Shown here: in pieces, positions 34,806 to 45,274 of the stretch
How the letters are laid out: each line of letters begins with the position of its first letter
Position numbering within the stretch: the first letter of the stretch is position 1
NCBI GenBank assembly: GCA_030789695.1
Contig: CM061134.1
Location: 60,519,334 to 60,583,333, forward strand
DNA: 64,000 nt
DNA from: Scilla litardierei
Lineage: Eukaryota > Streptophyta > Magnoliopsida > Asparagales > Asparagaceae
Direction of reading: 5' to 3'
Notes under the pieces: generated by a model
Seen by the model: the letters and a program-made list of their open reading frames with translations, nothing else
Told to the model about the DNA's origin: nothing
Database searches by the model: none
Position numbers and translations under genes: made by a program

Positions 34806-37046
34806 ATGTCTGCCAACGACAACAAGACCGTGCGTCCACCTTCCAACTATGACACCTTCAGGAACCGTGAAGGAGCATCTTCCGTGATGGAAGGACATTC
34901 CTCTACGAGGCCTCCATTCTTCAACGGTACCAACTACGGGTACTGGAAGTGTCGGATGGAAACCTTCCTCCGAAGCGCATCTTTATGGAGAACTACAATG
35001 AAGGAGTATATTGAACCCGAAGAAGAAGATTTTGAGAAATGGACTACCGCGGAGGTCGCCGCGGAGGTAAGCAATGCCAAGGCAATGAACGCCTTGCAAT
35101 GTGCATTGGAGCCCGAGGATTTCAATAAGATATGCACATGTAAGAGTGCATATCAAATTTGGAACTCCCTCCTCATTCTACACGAAGGGACGAGTAGGGT
35201 AAGAGACTCTAAACTCGTAGTCGTAACCAAAGATTACGAAATGTTTCATATGCAACAGGGCGAGAAGATGAAAGAATATTACGCTCGTTTCGTTGATATA
35301 ATAAACGAGTTAGAGGCCCTCGGCAAGATCTACACTCAAAAGGAGAAGTGCTTAAAGCTTATTGAAGGACTTCCCTCTTCTTGGGAAAAACGTACCTTCG
35401 CCATCGAGGAAGGTAATGACATGGACAAATATACCGTAGTTCAACTAATGGGTACTTTGATGTCATATGAGGTACGCAAAGATAGCAAGGTGAAGCTACA
35501 AGAAAAGATGAAGTCATATTTGAACCTAGATGCGCCTAAGAAAAAGGCGATTGCATTCAAGGCGGCTTCATCCACCTCTACCGATGATGAGAACTCGGAA
35601 GAAGAAATGGACATGGAATCCATTGCACTCATGGCAAAGAAGTTCAATCGCTTCTTCCGAAAGGGTAACTTCAAACACAAATCTAAGTTTACATCTACTA
35701 ACGCCTCTCCACCTTTGTGCTTTAAATGCAATAAGCCAGGACACATCAAAGCGGATTGTCCTCAAAACAAGCAAAAGGAGAAGTGGAAGGCGCCAAAGTA
35801 TGACAAGTCCAAGAAGTACACGAAAGAAAACAAGAAGGGACTTGTCGGAGCTACCTTCACCGACTCCGAGGATTCCTCAAGCGGAGAGTCGGACGATGAG
35901 CACGTGGAGCAAGCACACATGTGTTTCATGGCAAGAGAGGAGCACGATCAAGGATCCTCCTCTTCCGATGATAGTGATGAAGAAAGCGATGAGGTAACGA
36001 TGGATGATCTTAGGGATGCTAACACTCAACTTTGGTCAAAATATACTAAGTTAGTAAATAGATATACTAAGGTAAAAGATGACCTAGCTAGCATTCAAAC
36101 ATCGCCTAAGACTATCATCACCAACAACGACACCGTTGTTGAAGAGTTAAGAAAAGAGATAGTAAATCTCAAATCTAAACTTGAACATGTTAGCATTGAG
36201 GATGCGGAAGAACATGAGATAGCGGGTTTAACTTCTCAAAACTCGACTTTGAGTATTGAGAACGAGAATCTTAAATCTCGTGTTTATGTGCTCACTTCGC
36301 AAATATCCACTTTGGATACTTCCTTGCGTTCTCTCAAAGAGAAATATGAGGACACATTGGGCCGAATCAACAAATTCAACAAGGGTAAAGGCCATTTGGA
36401 TAATATCCTAAAAGATTTACTTCCGGCCAAGCACCACATTGGCTTGGGGTATATGATGGGAAATTCTTCCAAGTCGGTCACTACCTTTGTTAGGCCAACT
36501 TCCGAAGCCTCAACGAGTGGGAGCAAACACTCTATTGGTAGTTCATCTACCAATGGTGCTTCCACCTCGTCCACACCCTCTTTCGGAAAGAAACCCACAT
36601 TGGGTGGACCTCCAAAGAAGGGGCATGCTTATATGTACACCAATTCCATGCCACGTAGGAACACACGTCCTACTCCACCATCTCACACTTATGATGATTT
36701 TTATGCAACACATTCTCGGGCACGTGCACACCAAGTGAGACACCCTCACGCACGTGTTCCCACACATGCATATGTACACCCACCTCATCATATGAATAAT
36801 TCTCGTCGTGCACCATTCCATCATGTCCCGTATGCCTATCCACAACATGCATCACGTAGAAATCAACGTCGCATGCATGCACCCAATAGGATGATGGCTC
36901 CCAAAGTTTTCACGATTTGGAGCCCAAAGGACACAAGCATGGACGAAAAACAAATATATATGAATGCTTATTTTTCGGATGTTGTGCATAGTAAGAATTA
37001 TGTGGGGAAGTCTAAGTCCACTTGGACTTGGCTTCCAAAGGTCTAA
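34806..37046 (+). CDS. Copia D Gag polyprotein
   Basis: Forms the virus-like particle and packages element RNA. 746 residues from ATG 34806, the first ATG after the primer site. Order: UBN2-type capsid core (about residues 40-250), acidic linker, a CCHC knuckle CFKCNKPGHIKADC (about 305-318), acidic/serine region (350-395), coiled coil (about 400-530), Ser/Thr-rich linker and a His/Arg/Tyr-rich basic tail (about 620-700). The long coiled-coil extension is Sirevirus-like. The frame ends TAA 37044, just after 'TWLPKV'. Pol is in the same frame beyond a 60-base spacer that looks like an intron. Confidence 0.93.
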   Translation: MSANDNKTVRPPSNYDTFRNREGASSVMEGHSSTRPPFFNGTNYGYWKCRMETFLRSASLWRTTMKEYIEPEEEDFEKWTTAEVAAEVSNAKAMNALQCALEPEDFNKICTCKSAYQIWNSLLILHEGTSRVRDSKLVVVTKDYEMFHMQQGEKMKEYYARFVDIINELEALGKIYTQKEKCLKLIEGLPSSWEKRTFAIEEGNDMDKYTVVQLMGTLMSYEVRKDSKVKLQEKMKSYLNLDAPKKKAIAFKAASSTSTDDENSEEEMDMESIALMAKKFNRFFRKGNFKHKSKFTSTNASPPLCFKCNKPGHIKADCPQNKQKEKWKAPKYDKSKKYTKENKKGLVGATFTDSEDSSSGESDDEHVEQAHMCFMAREEHDQGSSSSDDSDEESDEVTMDDLRDANTQLWSKYTKLVNRYTKVKDDLASIQTSPKTIITNNDTVVEELRKEIVNLKSKLEHVSIEDAEEHEIAGLTSQNSTLSIENENLKSRVYVLTSQISTLDTSLRSLKEKYEDTLGRINKFNKGKGHLDNILKDLLPAKHHIGLGYMMGNSSKSVTTFVRPTSEASTSGSKHSIGSSSTNGASTSSTPSFGKKPTLGGPPKKGHAYMYTNSMPRRNTRPTPPSHTYDDFYATHSRARAHQVRHPHARVPTHAYVHPPHHMNNSRRAPFHHVPYAYPQHASRRNQRRMHAPNRMMAPKVFTIWSPKDTSMDEKQIYMNAYFSDVVHSKNYVGKSKSTWTWLPKV

Positions 37047-37100
37047 TCCCTTGGACCCAATGACCTTGGGTACCATGATATGAAACTTATCTATCTTTAG
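37041..37100 (+). other. Intron-like spacer between gag and pol
   Basis: Begins GTCTAATCC after AAG and ends TATCTTTAG before GTACTC. It is 60 bases, a multiple of three, and contains both in-frame stops (TAA 37044, TAG 37098). Removing it would fuse 'WLPK' to the basic start of pol in frame. Sixty bases is near the lower limit for plant introns and the donor is weak, so stop suppression or re-initiation are alternatives. Confidence 0.4.
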
Positions 37101-40100
37101 GTACTCAAGGAAAAGAAAAAGAAAAGGAGCAACAAATTTAAATTTAGCTCCAAAGGGAATTGGATACTCGATAGCGGGTGCTCCAAACACATGACGGGTG
37201 ACGCTCGATTTCTCTCCGGAGTGGTTCCCATTATGAATGGAAACCGCGTCGTATTTGGAGGCAACGAGAGCGGAACCATCATAGGTGTTGGTAATGTCGG
37301 TAACCCTTCTAAACCATTAATTAGTGATGTGTATCTTGTTAGTGGTTTAAATCATAATCTTATTTCAATAAGTCAACTTTGTGACAAAGGTTACAAAGTT
37401 AGCTTTGCGAAAGGATTGTGTCATATTTTAAGAAAGGATAATGAAAAATTATTATTTTCCGGAACTCGTCGTAAAGACATTTATATTTTGGATCTTCCTA
37501 AGTCATATGAACAATGTCTCGTTGCCAACACAAGTGAACAACACTTATGGCATCGACGCTTTGGACATGTGAACTTTGGAACACTATATAAGCTTTCAAA
37601 ATTGAATTCTATTAAAGGTTTTCCGAAGCTTGTTTTTGAAAAGAAAAGTTTTTGTGATTGTTGTCAACGCGGCAAGCTTCCTAAATCTTCATTTAAACCT
37701 AAGAAAAGCATCTCTACAAAACGGCCACTAGAGCTATTACATCTAGATTTATTTGGGCCAACTAGAGTAGCTTCCTTAGGAAATGCAAGGTATGGACTTG
37801 TCATCGTAGATGACTATTCAAGATTTACTTGGGTATTTTTCTTGTGCAATAAAAATGAAGCTTTTGAAAACTTCATAATTTTTGTTAAGAAAGTACAAAA
37901 TCTCTTAGGAAACACCATTGTCACTATTCGTAGTGATCATGGAGGTGAATTTGAGAATGAGTCTTTTGAGACATTTTGTGATGAAGTTGGTATTACTCAC
38001 ACCTTCTCTTTCCCTCGTGCACCGCCTCAAAATGGTGTAGTTGAGAGAAAGAATAGGACGCTAGTGGAGTGTGCTCGCACTATGCTTGATGATAGCCAAC
38101 TTGGCCATCAATTTTGGGCGGAAGCGGTACACACCGCTTGCTATGTGTTTAATAGAATACTTTTGAGGCCCGGCACTAAACAAACTTGTTATGAATTGTT
38201 GTTTGGTAGGTTGCCTCAAGTTAAACATTTTCGTGTTTTTGGTTCGAAATGTTTTATTAAGAACACATATGGTAGTTTGGACAAATTCGATCCGAGATCC
38301 GATGAGGGGATTTTTGTGGGATATTCTTCGCGTAGCAAAGCCTACCGGATATTCAACAAACGAACCTCGACGATCGAGGAGTCGCTTCATGTCTCATTTA
38401 ATGAAGGATTTGTTCCAACTAGAATTTCAAATGATAATGATTCTGTGGATGTTTTATGTGATTCATTTGATAATTCTAAGTCTATTGATTCTATTGAGAC
38501 TAACCCGACTAATGAAGTTGTTGAGAATGTTCCAAGTGATCAAGGTATTCCCAAGCGACTTCATGTCATTCGCGACCATCCCCATGAGCAAGTAATTGGC
38601 AATATTCAAGATAGTGTCAAGACAAGATCACAAGTTCACCACTTCGCCAATTGTGCCTTTGCCTCATCGATAGAGCCAAAGAATATAGTTGAAGCATGCG
38701 AAGATAGTGCTTGGATACTTGCCATGGAGGAGGAGCTCATTCAATTCGAGAGGAATGAAGTGTGGGAGCTTGTTCCATTGCCTTCGAAGAACCACACCGT
38801 CATAGGGACAAAGTGGATTTTCAAGAACAAAACCGACGAAAACCAAGTCGTCGTCCGGAACAAAGCTCGGTTAGTAGCTCAAGGCTATCGACAAGAGGAA
38901 GGTATTGATTTCGAAGAATCCTTCGCTCCGGTAGCTAGATTAGAATCAATTAGATTACTTTTGTCTTTTGCATGCCATAAGAATTTTAAATTATTTCAAA
39001 TGGATGTTAAAAGTGCTTTTTTAAACGGAGATGTCGTTGAGGAAGTTTACGTTTCTCAACCTCCGGGCTTCATAAATGAAAAATTTCCAAATCACGTTTT
39101 TAAACTAAAGAAAGCTCTTTATGGTTTGAGACAAGCTCCTCGAGCTTGGTATGATCGCCTAAAGAATTTTCTTTTGGATTTGAATTTTAAAATGGGCGAA
39201 GCCGATTCAACTCTTTTTGTTAAGCATGCGAATAATGATATTTTATTAGTACAAATTTATGTTGATGATATCATTTTCGGTGCTACTAACTTCACTCTTT
39301 GCGAAGAGTTTTCTAATGTTATGAAGGAACAATTTGAGATGAGCCACATGGGCGAACTCAAATATTTCTTAGGACTCCAAATTCGCCAAATGAACGATGC
39401 AATCTTCATCCACCAAACGAAGTACACGGTGGAGTTGCTAAAGCGATTTGGAATGGAGAATACCTCCGGGAAAAAGACTCCAATGAGCACGACTACGCAT
39501 CTTGACAAGGATACGGGCGGTAAGGATGTAGACATTCGTTTATATCGAGGTATGATTGGTAGTTTGCTTTATCTTACCGCAAGTAGGCCCGATATTATGT
39601 TTGCCGTATGTATATGTGCTCGTTATCAGTCTCAACCTAAGGAGTCTCACTTAGTAGCGGTAAAGCGTATTTTTCGCTATCTAAGTTACACTTTAGATTT
39701 TGGATTACTTTATCCGAGATCTAGCACATATGAGTTAATCTCATATAGTGATGCCGATTATGCGGGATGCAAATCCGACAGGAAAAGTACTAGTGGCACT
39801 TGCCATTTTATAGGAAATTCTCTTGTCTCTTGGTTTTCCAAGAAGCAAAATTCCGTATCACTTTCAACCACCGAGGCGGAATATATTGCCGCCGGTGCCG
39901 CGTGTGCTCAAGTTCTTTGGATGAGACACACACTTAAAGACTTTGGTATAAATTGTGATACTTGCCCTATCATGGTTGACAACCAAAGTGCAATATGTCT
40001 TTCCAAGAACCCGGTACATCATTCCCGTTCGAAACACATAGATGTCCGCCACCACTTTTTAGATGACCATGTTGCTAAAAAGGACATCATTCTAGTGTAC

Positions 40101-40208
40101 GTTGAAACCCAAAAGCAAATCGCCGATATTTTCACGAAACCCCTAAAGGAGGACTCCTTTGTGCGGTTGCGTCGAGAATTGGGGATTATGGGTGAATCCG
40201 AAATATAG
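37101..40208 (+). CDS. Copia D Pol polyprotein (PR-IN-RT-RH)
   Basis: Matures, reverse-transcribes and integrates the element. Open from 37101 to TAG 40206, about 1035 codons. Aspartic protease: [14 protein letters not shown] (about 37154). Integrase: zinc motif from HRRFGHVN to CDCC (37550-37670), then [16 protein letters not shown] and [11 protein letters not shown] carrying the D,D,E triad. Reverse transcriptase: [11 protein letters not shown] (about 39000) and YVDDII (39258). RNase [18 protein letters not shown] and STTEAEY (about 39870). No break seen. The ATG at 37191 lies inside the protease, so it is unlikely to be the true start; fusion to gag is more plausible. Confidence 0.93.
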   Translation, partial: VLKEKKKKRSNKFKFSSKGNWILDSGCSKHMTGDARFLSGVVPIMNGNRVVFGGNESGTIIGVGNVGNPSKPLISDVYLVSGLNHNLISISQLCDKGYKVSFAKGLCHILRKDNEKLLFSGTRRKDIYILDLPKSYEQCLVANTSEQHLWHRRFGHVNFGTLYKLSKLNSIKGFPKLVFEKKSFCDCCQRGKLPKSSFKPKKSISTKRPLELLHLDLFGPTRVASLGNARYGLVIVDDYSRFTWVFFLCNKNEAFENFIIFVKKVQNLLGNTIVTIRSDHGGEFENESFETFCDEVGITHTFSFPRAPPQNGVVERKNRTLVECARTMLDDSQLGHQFWAEAVHTACYVFNRILLRPGTKQTCYELLFGRLPQVKHFRVFGSKCFIKNTYGSLDKFDPRSDEGIFVGYSSRSKAYRIFNKRTSTIEESLHVSFNEGFVPTRISNDNDSVDVLCDSFDNSKSIDSIETNPTNEVVENVPSDQGIPKRLHVIRDHPHEQVIGNIQDSVKTRSQVHHFANCAFASSIEPKNIVEACEDSAWILAMEEELIQFERNEVWELVPLPSKNHTVIGTKWIFKNKTDENQVVVRNKARLVAQGYRQEEGIDFEESFAPVARLESIRLLLSFACHKNFKLFQMDVKSAFLNGDVVEEVYVSQPPGFINEKFPNHVFKLKKALYGLRQAPRAWYDRLKNFLLDLNFKMGEADSTLFVKHANNDILLVQIYVDDIIFGATNFTLCEEFSNVMKEQFEMSHMGELKYFLGLQIRQMNDAIFIHQTKYTVELLKRFGMENTSGKKTPMSTTTHLDKDTGGKDVDIRLYRGMIGSLLYLTASRPDIMFAVCICARYQSQPKESHLVAVKRIFRYLSYTLDFGLLYPRSSTYELISYSDADYAGCKSDRKSTSGTCHFIGNSLVSWFSKKQNSVSLSTTEAEYIAAGAACAQVLWMRHTLKDFGINCDTCPIMVDNQSAICLSKNPVHHSRSKHIDVRHHFLDDHVAKKDIILVYVETQKQIADIFTKPLKEDSFVRLRRELGIMGESEI

Positions 40209-40984
40209 GATTCATGTTTCATTCAATAATTTTGCATGCTATTATTCTTGACAATATCTCATTCATGCTAGAATTATTGGATTTTTCGAGAATTTTAAGT
40301 GTTATCTTAATTGTTCGTTCAATTTGTGCGTAATCGTCAAATTTCTGTTTTTCGATGTTTAATGGGGTAGTTTAGATGTCTATTGAGAGTTTTGAGATTT
40401 TTCGTCCAAGCGTATTATGGAGAGAACTTAATTTTCAAGTTTTTGACTCTTTAGTCGGTTCATGTTCAGTGACCGACCGACTAGATTGAGATCTAGTCGG
40501 TCAGTAATCGAACGCAGACCGACTAAATCTTGTCAGTCTTCTTGGATTCAGCCACTGTTTGCACCTAGTCGGTTCAAGCTCATTTACCGACCGACTAGTT
40601 TGTGAACTAGTCGGTCAGTGCTTGAACTGTGACCGACTAGTTGTGCCAGGGGCTGTTTGGTCATTTGGGAAATCGACCGACTTAAACTCAGTTTAGTCGA
40701 TCGATTTCCATTCTAATCGATCGAAAACTCAGTTCACTCCGCTCAAAACCCCGACCCTTCCCCTTCCGATCGACTTCCGGCCTCTTTCCGATCATCTCCG
40801 CCGTCGCCGGCCGTCGTTCTTCCTCCTAGGGTAAACCTACCTCCTCCCTCTCCTATCTAGGGTTTCGTTTTCAGCTCTAGGGTTAGGTTTCTCTGCCTAG
40901 GGTTCTAAATTTCTTCCTCTAGGGTTTCGGATTTCTAGGGTTGTGCTAGGATTCGTTGATTTGATCTCGTGTCTTGCTTCGACT
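40209..40984 (+). other. Spacer between pol and third ORF, with the LTR palindromes
   Basis: Two further quartet units of the AGTCGGTC / GACCGACTAG / CTAGTCGGTC / GACCGACTAG series lie at 40452-40538 and 40562-40645, with a diverged pair near 40671-40708. After them is a pyrimidine-rich leader with 'tctagggttt' repeats (40855-40940) and GT-AG pairs such as 40830-40860, so the third ORF may have its own spliced leader and promoter. Confidence 0.75.
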
Positions 40985-42682
40985 ATGGCAAGAACACGCA
41001 TTCCGATCCCTTCCTCTAACCCCTCTCCGATGACCGTTGATCCAACCTCTTCGGATCCCGAGCATCCAACCCCTACGAAGCGTAGAGCCAAGACCACCCA
41101 TCCTTCGTCGTCTTCGCCTCCTCTCAAGAAGAAGAGGACGACGACCGCCAAGCCTAGAGGTCAACCCAAACCCAAACCCAAACCTAAGCCAAAGGCCAAA
41201 TCTCTTGCCTCTCCTTCTTCTTTCCATACTCCTACCGATTCCGATACGGAGTATAATCCCGAGACCGAGACTCATAGGGAACCCTCTCCTCCTATTCATC
41301 CCGAGTCTAGCACCCACCCTCGTACGTCTTCTCGAAAGCCTAAGGGAAAGGCTCCGATGCCGGTGGGCGGTGTCGATATTTCCTTATGTCGCGATGACCC
41401 TTTGTGTCTTGCGGCATATAATCGTATCGAACATTGTCCGCTGCTTCTGGAGCATTTCGTCCTGTTCAGCGACTTCATAGGGCTAGCTGATCTTCTGTCG
41501 TCGTCGGGTCTTCTCGATTACCTTCGATTTGACCCGAAGGCGAATCCTCGCCCCTATCCTAGATTAGTGAAGCTTTTCTATGCCAATAGGATCCGGGGTC
41601 AGTACGATCAGACCCACTCTATTGAGACGACCGTTTTGGGGACTCATATAGTCCTCACTGCAGAAATCTTAGGAGAGATTCTGGGTATCTCTTCGTCTGG
41701 CCTTCTTCCTTCTGATATCTCGGTAGATGATATTTCCTCTCTTGACCAGACCATCCTATCAGAGATTTTCCATCAGATTCCTCCTGCTTTGATTGGCGTG
41801 CCCTCTAAATCTTTTAAGCCAAATGCTTGGGTCCTAAATTTGATTCTGAAGTCGTGCTTGCTTCCCAAGTACGGCTCCTCATCTTTGCCATCCCAGCCAT
41901 TTTTGAAGCTTATCTATGCGATCTTCATGGGGAGCTCGATTAATTGGGCTCGAATTATACTCAACAAGATTGATTCTTTCGAGTGTATTCGAAAGTCCAA
42001 TAAATCGGCTCATATTCCTTTTCCTTGCATGTTGACCCTCGTGTTTCGTCACTTTCGTGTCACATTGCCTCGTGACGATGAGCGTCCCCTCGGTCCTCCG
42101 CTGAATGCGACGGCCGTCAAGAAATCTCTTGCGGCGCTTCGTCACGTTCAGAGGACGACTCCTTCAGCGTCTGTCCCTGCCTCTGCCACTGCCTCTGCTT
42201 CTCCCGTTGCCACCCTTGATGACGTCGTCCGGATACTTCTTCGTCACGAGTCCCGCTTGGCTCGTACCGAGGAGGTGGTCTGCCGTATGGCACGTCAGAT
42301 GGGTGTTGAGCTTCCTCCTTCCGTGTCTGAGGGAGAGGAGATGGATGAGATGGATGAGGAGGACGTTGAGGAGATCTGTCGTGCTTCGACTCGTGCCCCC
42401 AAGGGCACTTCAGCTGCTGCTGGTACTTCCACTTCTGCTCCTGGAGTTGCCACCTCTTCCGGTGTTCCAGAGCCATCTGCTGCTGATCCAGTTTCCGAGC
42501 CTGCTCATGTATCTGCTGCTGCTGCTTCTGTCGAGACTCCTGCTGCTGTTGAGCCTGTTGCTGAGATCTCGACTCCTGCCCCGACGATTCCATCTGTTGA
42601 GACACCTCTGCTCCCTGCAAATCCTGAGTCCACTCCGTCGACTGGACCCACGGACGCTGCAGATCCTGCCTCCTCCTCGTGA
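40985..42682 (+). CDS. Copia D third ORF (Sirevirus 'envelope-like' position)
   Basis: 565 residues from ATG 40985. Low-complexity Pro/Ser/Lys-rich basic N-terminus (a PKPKPKPK run), a globular middle (about residues 130-370) including LVKLFYANRIRG, resembling the Pfam 'putative plant transposon protein' family, a helical segment near 400-450, an acidic EGEEMDEMDEEDVEE patch, and an Ala/Pro/Ser-rich C-terminus. I see no signal peptide or convincing membrane segment, so an envelope role is not supported by sequence. Copia B encodes a broken homologue (61556-62957), so the middle domain is conserved across related elements. Function unknown. Confidence 0.8.
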   Translation: MARTRIPIPSSNPSPMTVDPTSSDPEHPTPTKRRAKTTHPSSSSPPLKKKRTTTAKPRGQPKPKPKPKPKAKSLASPSSFHTPTDSDTEYNPETETHREPSPPIHPESSTHPRTSSRKPKGKAPMPVGGVDISLCRDDPLCLAAYNRIEHCPLLLEHFVLFSDFIGLADLLSSSGLLDYLRFDPKANPRPYPRLVKLFYANRIRGQYDQTHSIETTVLGTHIVLTAEILGEILGISSSGLLPSDISVDDISSLDQTILSEIFHQIPPALIGVPSKSFKPNAWVLNLILKSCLLPKYGSSSLPSQPFLKLIYAIFMGSSINWARIILNKIDSFECIRKSNKSAHIPFPCMLTLVFRHFRVTLPRDDERPLGPPLNATAVKKSLAALRHVQRTTPSASVPASATASASPVATLDDVVRILLRHESRLARTEEVVCRMARQMGVELPPSVSEGEEMDEMDEEDVEEICRASTRAPKGTSAAAGTSTSAPGVATSSGVPEPSAADPVSEPAHVSAAAASVETPAAVEPVAEISTPAPTIPSVETPLLPANPESTPSTGPTDAADPASSS

Positions 42683-43617
42683 TCGTTGTTCCGAGGACTC
42701 TCCATATACACTTTGGATGATGTATTCTAGTGAGAGAGTTTTGGGTTAGGATGGGGTTGAGAGTTGCCTTGTTGTATTGCTTTTGTGCTTTCTGATTGTC
42801 GGTGTTGGATTGTATGATATGTTGATGATGATGTATTTCTTTTTGATGATATGTAGCACTTGATATGATGTATCTCTTATATTCGATGTGATATCTTTTG
42901 GATGTACTCATGTTGTCTCTATGTATATATATGTTCATCATCGACCACTTTATCTTTTATTCGTCGTGCAAATTAAATATTCGTTGAATATATTTGAAAT
43001 GTGATATCGAATCGACGCATAAAAAGTTGGTTAAATGGATTTTATAGAATTGTTTTCCATGCTCAAAATTAACCAAGAATATTGAATATTGAAGAGTATG
43101 TTTCTTTATTCAAGACATGAATAAACATTTGGTATTTTTTGATGATTTTGATTATCATTGATTTTTATTGATAATGGAAAATTTGACACACCTTGTTTTG
43201 ATTTCCACATTTTTCCCTTGGTGTTAAGTTGGTCCATTGTCTTCGTCTACGACTCCCGATGTTGGATTTTACATTTCCTAATTGTTGTCGTTGTATGCCC
43301 CACATTTTTGGGATAATGCCAAAGGGGGAGAGATAATGATAATAAATAGCGCAAATGAAAAATTTAACTCAATTTCCAAGAATCTAGTTTGATATGTTAG
43401 ATTCAGGGGGAGTTAAGATACAAATAAGGATTTTCAAAATCCGATATTTCAAAAATCAATTCACTTTATTTATCTTACTCGTCTGCTTGATACAATTCAT
43501 TTATATTCATTTTGGAATTAACGTGTCATCAATGCAGGGGGAGTAAGTATTTTACATTTGAATTATTATCTTTGATTATTATTTATGTTGGTTTGTCATC
43601 ACCAAAAAGGGGGAGAA
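42683..43617 (+). promoter_or_regulatory. 3' non-coding region with repeated polypurine tracts
   Basis: Purine tracts of the form 'ggggga(g)' occur at about 43324, 43407, 43537 and 43606; the last ('aaaaagggggagaa') abuts the 3' LTR and should prime plus-strand synthesis. Multiple polypurine tracts are a reported Sirevirus feature. Confidence 0.8.
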
Positions 43618-45269
43618 TGTTGAATATTGGACTCCCCGGATTTGGTTTTGGATGATGAGCAAACATAAATAATTCATGAACTAACAATTTGTGAGCGCAG
43701 TATTGGAGATCGTCGCCAATTTCACGAGAATATTCAAAGCGACATCTCAACACTTCCAAAAGCTCGTATTCAAGCCTAAAGCTTCGTTGAAGCTCATGCA
43801 ACGCTTTGGAAATAATGAAGATTCAATCGAAGCTCTCAAAGACCGTTTATTAAGGTTTTATTTATAGTCTTTTAGTTTCGATTGATAGAATGTTAAGCCT
43901 TGAGTATATCTTACGTTTCTATCTTCATTTCGCTCATTTCGTAGCTCTAGGATTCTTGCACAAGTTCACTCTAATTTCCTCGAAGCGTCGCGCTTCGATT
44001 CGGACCTTGTTGTGCATGTTAGTTGGTACAAGAACAAGTACTGACCGACTAGATGGAGATCTAGTCGGTCGGCCACTGTTCTTGGACCGACTAGTTTCAG
44101 TCAGTTAAATCTTTGTTCTTTACTGTTTACAGTTAGTCGGTCTACGTTGACTCACCGACCGACTAGTTTGTGAACTAGTCGGTCAGTGATGCTTCTTTGA
44201 CCGACTAGTTGTGATTTACTGTACATGCCAAATTTCTCCTAAGCTACTGTTTTCCGTTAGTCGGTCTAAGAACGTTTGATGACCGACTAGTTGACAATCT
44301 AGTCGGTCAACTTTTGTTCTTGGACCGACTAAGTCAACTTGCCTTCAGACTAGTTTTCTAGGTCTGAAATTCTATCTCTTCTCTGATCTGCTCTTAGTCG
44401 GTCCATGCTTTGTGACTGACCGACTAGTTGATGAACTAGTCGGTCAGTGATTGTTCTTTGACCGACTAATTCTCCCAGATTTCTTTCCGTTGGAGATTGA
44501 CCTAACTTATGTTTTTGGGTTCCTATAAATACGAACCTAGGTCATTTCTATCTTCAATAGAGCTGCTATTAAGAGATTCATTGAGCCCTAAAGAGATAGC
44601 CATTCTCCCTCAAATCTAAAGCTCTCTTCCTCACAAGAAAGCCATTCTCTCTCATTTCTAGATCTAGAGAGAAGCTTGTTCTTGGTGAGCTCTTCAAGCT
44701 ATTGCTTGATCCAAGTCTCCAACTCTTCCCTAGGCACCCATTGCTGCTCATTTCCTTGGTGCTAGGGCTTGGTGACTTCATCTTCCTCAAATCCTTCATT
44801 CCACCTATTGGGTAAGAAAAACTCAAGGTATAGGATTTTGTGGTAAGAGTATTTATTTCATTTAAACTCTTTATATTGCTTATTGGCTCTCTCGGTTGTG
44901 AGAGAAGTTTGTGATCCCGGGTTGTGGGATTCACTTTGCCATTGCATGTATGATTTGATCTTGTGAAGGTTTTTCACAAGATATTCATAGTGGAAATCTT
45001 GAGTTAGGGTTTCTAACTCAAGTATCCGGAGGGGATCCGGGTGGTTGGGACGTAGGATCACCGGGAACAAGTCGGGGAGACTTGGGTGGATCCGAACCCA
45101 TTAACATCGTTTGTTAGCTTTGTTTATTTCATTGTTGTCAATCAATTTAAGCTTCCGCAAATTGATTTGGTGGTTGTTTGCAATTTAATTTGGAATTATA
45201 CGCCTTATTATTTTAAAGTACTATTCACCCCCCCTCTAGTACTTGTGCAGTAGCTGGTAGGGCATTACA
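43618..45269 (+). repeat. Copia D 3' LTR
   Basis: 1652 bp, same length as the 5' LTR, with the single difference I noticed at 43969. Followed by the GAGAG target duplicate. Confidence 0.95.
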
Positions 45270-45274
45270 GAGAG

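Larger units (their letters stand above)
33127..45269 (+). mobile_element. Copia D: full-length Sirevirus-type LTR retrotransposon
   Basis: Flanked by GAGAG (33122-33126 and 45270-45274). Two LTRs of exactly 1652 bp, tRNA-Met-type primer site, gag, pol, a third ORF and a repeated polypurine tract are all present and ungapped. Protein order PR-IN-RT-RH in pol is Copia. By eye the LTRs differ at one site (A 33478 versus C 43969), so insertion was very recent. The only in-frame stops are in the short gag/pol spacer. It may be able to transpose. Confidence 0.93.

Noticed and set aside
42117..42941. Gln/Arg-rich 274-residue minus-strand frame
   Set aside because: Antisense of the low-complexity C-terminus of the Copia D third ORF.
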